A stretch of 64,000 nt of DNA, from positions 24,178 to 88,177 of the forward strand of contig JAVSML010019225.1 in the NCBI GenBank assembly GCA_038503035.1. Direction: 5' to 3'. The position numbers were made by a program, and so were the translations under genes. The stretch is from Crocodylus rhombifer (lineage: Eukaryota > Chordata > Crocodylia > Crocodylidae). The first letter of the stretch is position 1, and every line of letters begins with the position of its first letter. This document shows, in pieces, positions 61,094 through 64,000 of this stretch. Under the pieces are notes generated by a model. The model was not told the DNA's origin. It searched no databases and was given only the letters and a program-made list of their open reading frames with translations.

Positions 61094-64000
61094 TCAGTAG
61101 TTGTTCAGTGCTGATTCAGCCCATAGCACAATTCAACGTTTCCTTTCCCTCTTGAAATAGAGGTAGAGCATCTGAAAATCCTCAGATGTACAACTTCATG
61201 CCCTACTGACTTTCACTGTATCACTTTATTGTCAATTGTATCTTTGTATGGATTTGATTGACAGTAACTTAAATATAAAATACATGCATAAAATTATATT
61301 TTATTTTATTTTTTAAGAACTACTTCTACACATCTGTAGCCTTTTTCCTTTACATATCATGTAGAAGTGTTTCCCCTGCGGAGAAGGGAGGGAAATCATG
61401 TGGGTCCATGACTAAACTCATGGATAGTTATTATTACAAACTCTAATGAACCGCAAAAGCTGACCATGAGACTGAGATTGCATCAGGCAGCTTGGTCCAG
61501 CAAAACCTGCACCAAATTGGACCATAAGTGCAGTTTTGTATTTATGACAATAGTACCAAATGCTTTTTTAAAATCTATTTAACTTGAGCTTTAAAAATCA
61601 TGTATTATTAGCAAAATTGTGCTGTATGAAATACAGAATAATTCTGATTCCATGTCAGCCATAAGAATGCTTATTATACATTTTGCAAAGGCACAAACAG
61701 TTCTATTGCAGTTTATTTTTCAGTATATTACTGTATAGCTTCCAGATAATTAATTAATACTTCCAAGTTGAATTGTTTATTAACAGTTTTACACTACAAT
61801 ATTGTTGTAAAATAGACCAGATTGGTACTAATATTACCATTAAAGAATGTGATTATAAACATGTAATTTCTAAAAAAGGATCTTAGATTTTGATGTTTAT
61901 TTTATTAAGCACTACAATTTTTTAACTAAGTACATGAACAGATGGATGTTTTTTATAATTTTGTGGCAGTGGTTATCTTTGACAAGTGCAAAAATAGGTT
62001 TATAAAAATCAAGGCAGAAAAGTGAGACACAATTTGATATTACTATTTTCAGTAAAAAAAAGAAAATGAAAAAAGCTTTGTTCATCATGTTTTCAGTAGT
62101 AGCATTTTTAACTGACAATACTGGTGACACTGTACAGATAACTGAATCAATGACAAGAAGATGGTCACTTTATCAGTCGGTGATAAGCAGGAATTTGCTT
62201 GCGTGTCTGGTAAAGTTGCTAAAATTTTAACCTTTGTTCCTTGCTACAGTTAATGTACAGGACCAAGGTCTAATATCCTTTATGCTCATGTATTGTATAT
62301 CCTCTCATGCCTTCTTTATCTGATGTTTGGGACTGAAAAAGCATCAAGGACACACAGCATGCAGATCCCCTGAAGCATGAATGAAGTCCTGAAGTTCTTT
62401 AGTATTTTAAACTGATATTATTTATAATATATGAATTTAAGCTTTTTATACTGAAAAATGCATCTTTTTATGAAAGGCATTAATACAGTTCTCTGAGTTT
62501 GATCCACTCTATGTGGAGAAAGTGAGAGAGGTAGCACTCAGTGCAAATGTCTGTTTTGTTAGGTCTGTTACACATTAAGATCCTATCAATGCACCAGAAT
62601 ATTGGACATTAACATTTTTTTTGGTTTTGTGGCTGGAAGGCAGGTGAAAAGGTCAGAGATGGAGTGGTAAGGATATGGACTAGTGAAGTGAGCAATTATG
62701 TAACATAAAACAGTAGTACTGTAGTACCTGAGAGGGAAGGATGGCTGCAGTTAGGGATGCACATGGAGAAAGAACCACTAGCATTCAGTTAAAAATACCA
62801 TACCCATGAACTTAATGCAAGGCACTGCCTTGAAAGAGAAGAGCTGCTTAGATGCATGTCATACCGGAGGCTGCAAGTTTCACTGTCTGCAGTAATTTTT
62901 TAAACAGGAAGGGGCAAAGCTTAAAATTATGAAGTTCTGTAGAGAAGACTAGCTCTTTTTACATTCTATTTTTTCATGTAAAATGAGATGAGGCAGCAGA
63001 GTTATCTGTTGCATGGAACATTATCACTGAATGGGCATTGTTTTTCTTTCTTTTGTCTTTTTATTCACTTATGCCAGAAATAATTGTTGATAACTGAATA
63101 GGATCTTTCTGAACCAGCAAGGGACCGAGCAGGGCTGAGCATTGTTACTGTATTATTATGAATATCTTTTTTTTCTTTCTAAAAAAAAAAAAAAAAAAAA
63201 AATCAGGTTATCAACTCAGATGAAAAGCAGATGGTCCTAAGGGTCTTTTGATTACACAGTGGTTTAATGGCATCTGAATGTGACAGTGAAACTCTTCAAG
63301 CCAGCTCCTTAGCTTCTGTATGTCGATGGATGCCAGTGGCTCCGGTTGATTTACAGTCTACAGGGATTCAGCCTTGAGCACATCTCCTGTGAGGAAATAG
63401 ATCAGGAGATGATGTTTAAAAAATGGAGTCTGCTCATTTACTAGTAAATCTTCAGATTTTTATAAATGACATTTAGCATAAAATGGCTGAAACTTGTAGG
63501 CAGATCCGGTCAGACTGTGCTGATGCCAGTTGGTTTACTTCTTGGACTTCATTAGGGCTACGCTGAACATTAGCTGAGGTTCTGACCCCAGGTGTTTACC
63601 ACTTTAAAATGAAAGCAAGCGTAGTGTTCTTATGCAGTCACATCAGATCGAGCATACAGCGATTAATTCCAAGGTCAGAAACCTGATTAATTTTTCATTA
63701 ATGCTGTACAGTAAATCAGAAATAACTCCAGTGAGGTCAGTGGAGTTAGACTGGTATAAAGCCAGGGGTGAATAAGGGAAGAATCAGGCCCAGAGACTAT
63801 AAAAAGGTGGACATTATGTAACTTTTCATATTACTGTGATAAAATAACAGAATTAAATAGAAAGGTGCTACATAGAACATTATTGTTGTTGTGAAGCAGC
63901 TGCCAAGATGTTAGGTCAAACTTTTTTTTTTTAGTTCTAAACCAAATCTTGGTGAAGGTAAAGTAATTCTTTCCACCTTAAACTGGTTTCTTTTTTTTTT
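61094..64000 (+). other. WWTR1: WWTR1 3' untranslated region (end not seen)
   Basis: This A/T-rich, gene-free stretch follows the WWTR1 stop. Known vertebrate WWTR1 mRNAs have 3' UTRs of several kilobases, so most or all of it is probably UTR. I found no AATAAA on the + strand here. ATTAAA occurs near 61838 and near 63853 and could serve as a weaker signal. A run of 22 A at 63181-63202 follows a T-rich tract and is a low-complexity patch, not evidence of a transcript end. The point where transcription ends cannot be fixed from sequence. Confidence 0.6.
63181..63202. repeat. Poly-A tract, 22 A, next to a T-rich tract
   Basis: A homopolymer preceded by TCTTTTTTTTCTTTCT. It lies in the likely 3' UTR. 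Confidence 0.85.

Noticed and set aside
63121..63202. Poly-A run as the end of a retroposed transcript
   Set aside because: It directly follows a T-rich tract with no target duplication or retroposed body.

Overview
The window is a stretch of vertebrate chromosome that carries the 3' two thirds of one protein-coding gene on the + strand: WWTR1 (TAZ), the Hippo-pathway transcriptional co-activator. Five coding exons can be placed to the base by reading frame and splice signals: 15619-15755, 42839-43044, 58014-58147, 59799-59911 and 60909-61093 (stop). Together they encode about 257 residues, from the second half of the WW domain to the C-terminal FLTWL PDZ ligand. The first coding exon (TEAD-binding region and first half of the WW domain) lies upstream of the window. 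Everything from 61094 to the end is most simply 3' UTR plus possible flank.

The organism looks like a sauropsid, most likely a crocodilian, with turtle as the alternative. The reasons are several CR1 LINEs, some with long near-open reading frames; many short non-autonomous DNA transposons of hAT type with 8-bp target duplications; MIR/tRNA-type SINE relics; and long introns. A bird would normally have shorter introns and few such DNA transposons. This is inference from repeat content and was not checked against any database.

Layout: 1-15618 is intron with old repeats and a hAT-like element at 10124-11681 that contains a CR1 fragment. Intron 15756-42838 (27 kb) is the most repeat-rich. It holds large palindromic hAT-like elements (21143-22290, 22833-24047, 37875-38940), nested MITEs (27635-28875 and 29829-30690) and a 2.6-kb antisense CR1 (35063-37682). 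Intron 43045-58013 (15 kb) holds a CR1 relic, a minisatellite, a hAT-like element (51013-51673) and a composite at 53336-57474 in which one CR1 has inserted into another. The last two introns are short (1.65 and 1.0 kb) and each contains one clean MITE with a perfect 8-bp target duplication. The intron after the third exon in the window uses a GC donor.

I found no operon, CRISPR array, phage, defence or other novel multi-gene system. The second-look items are the GC-AG intron, the multi-layer transposon nests that give a relative insertion order, the self-complementary structure of the hAT-like elements, and one unexplained open region at 47537-49130.
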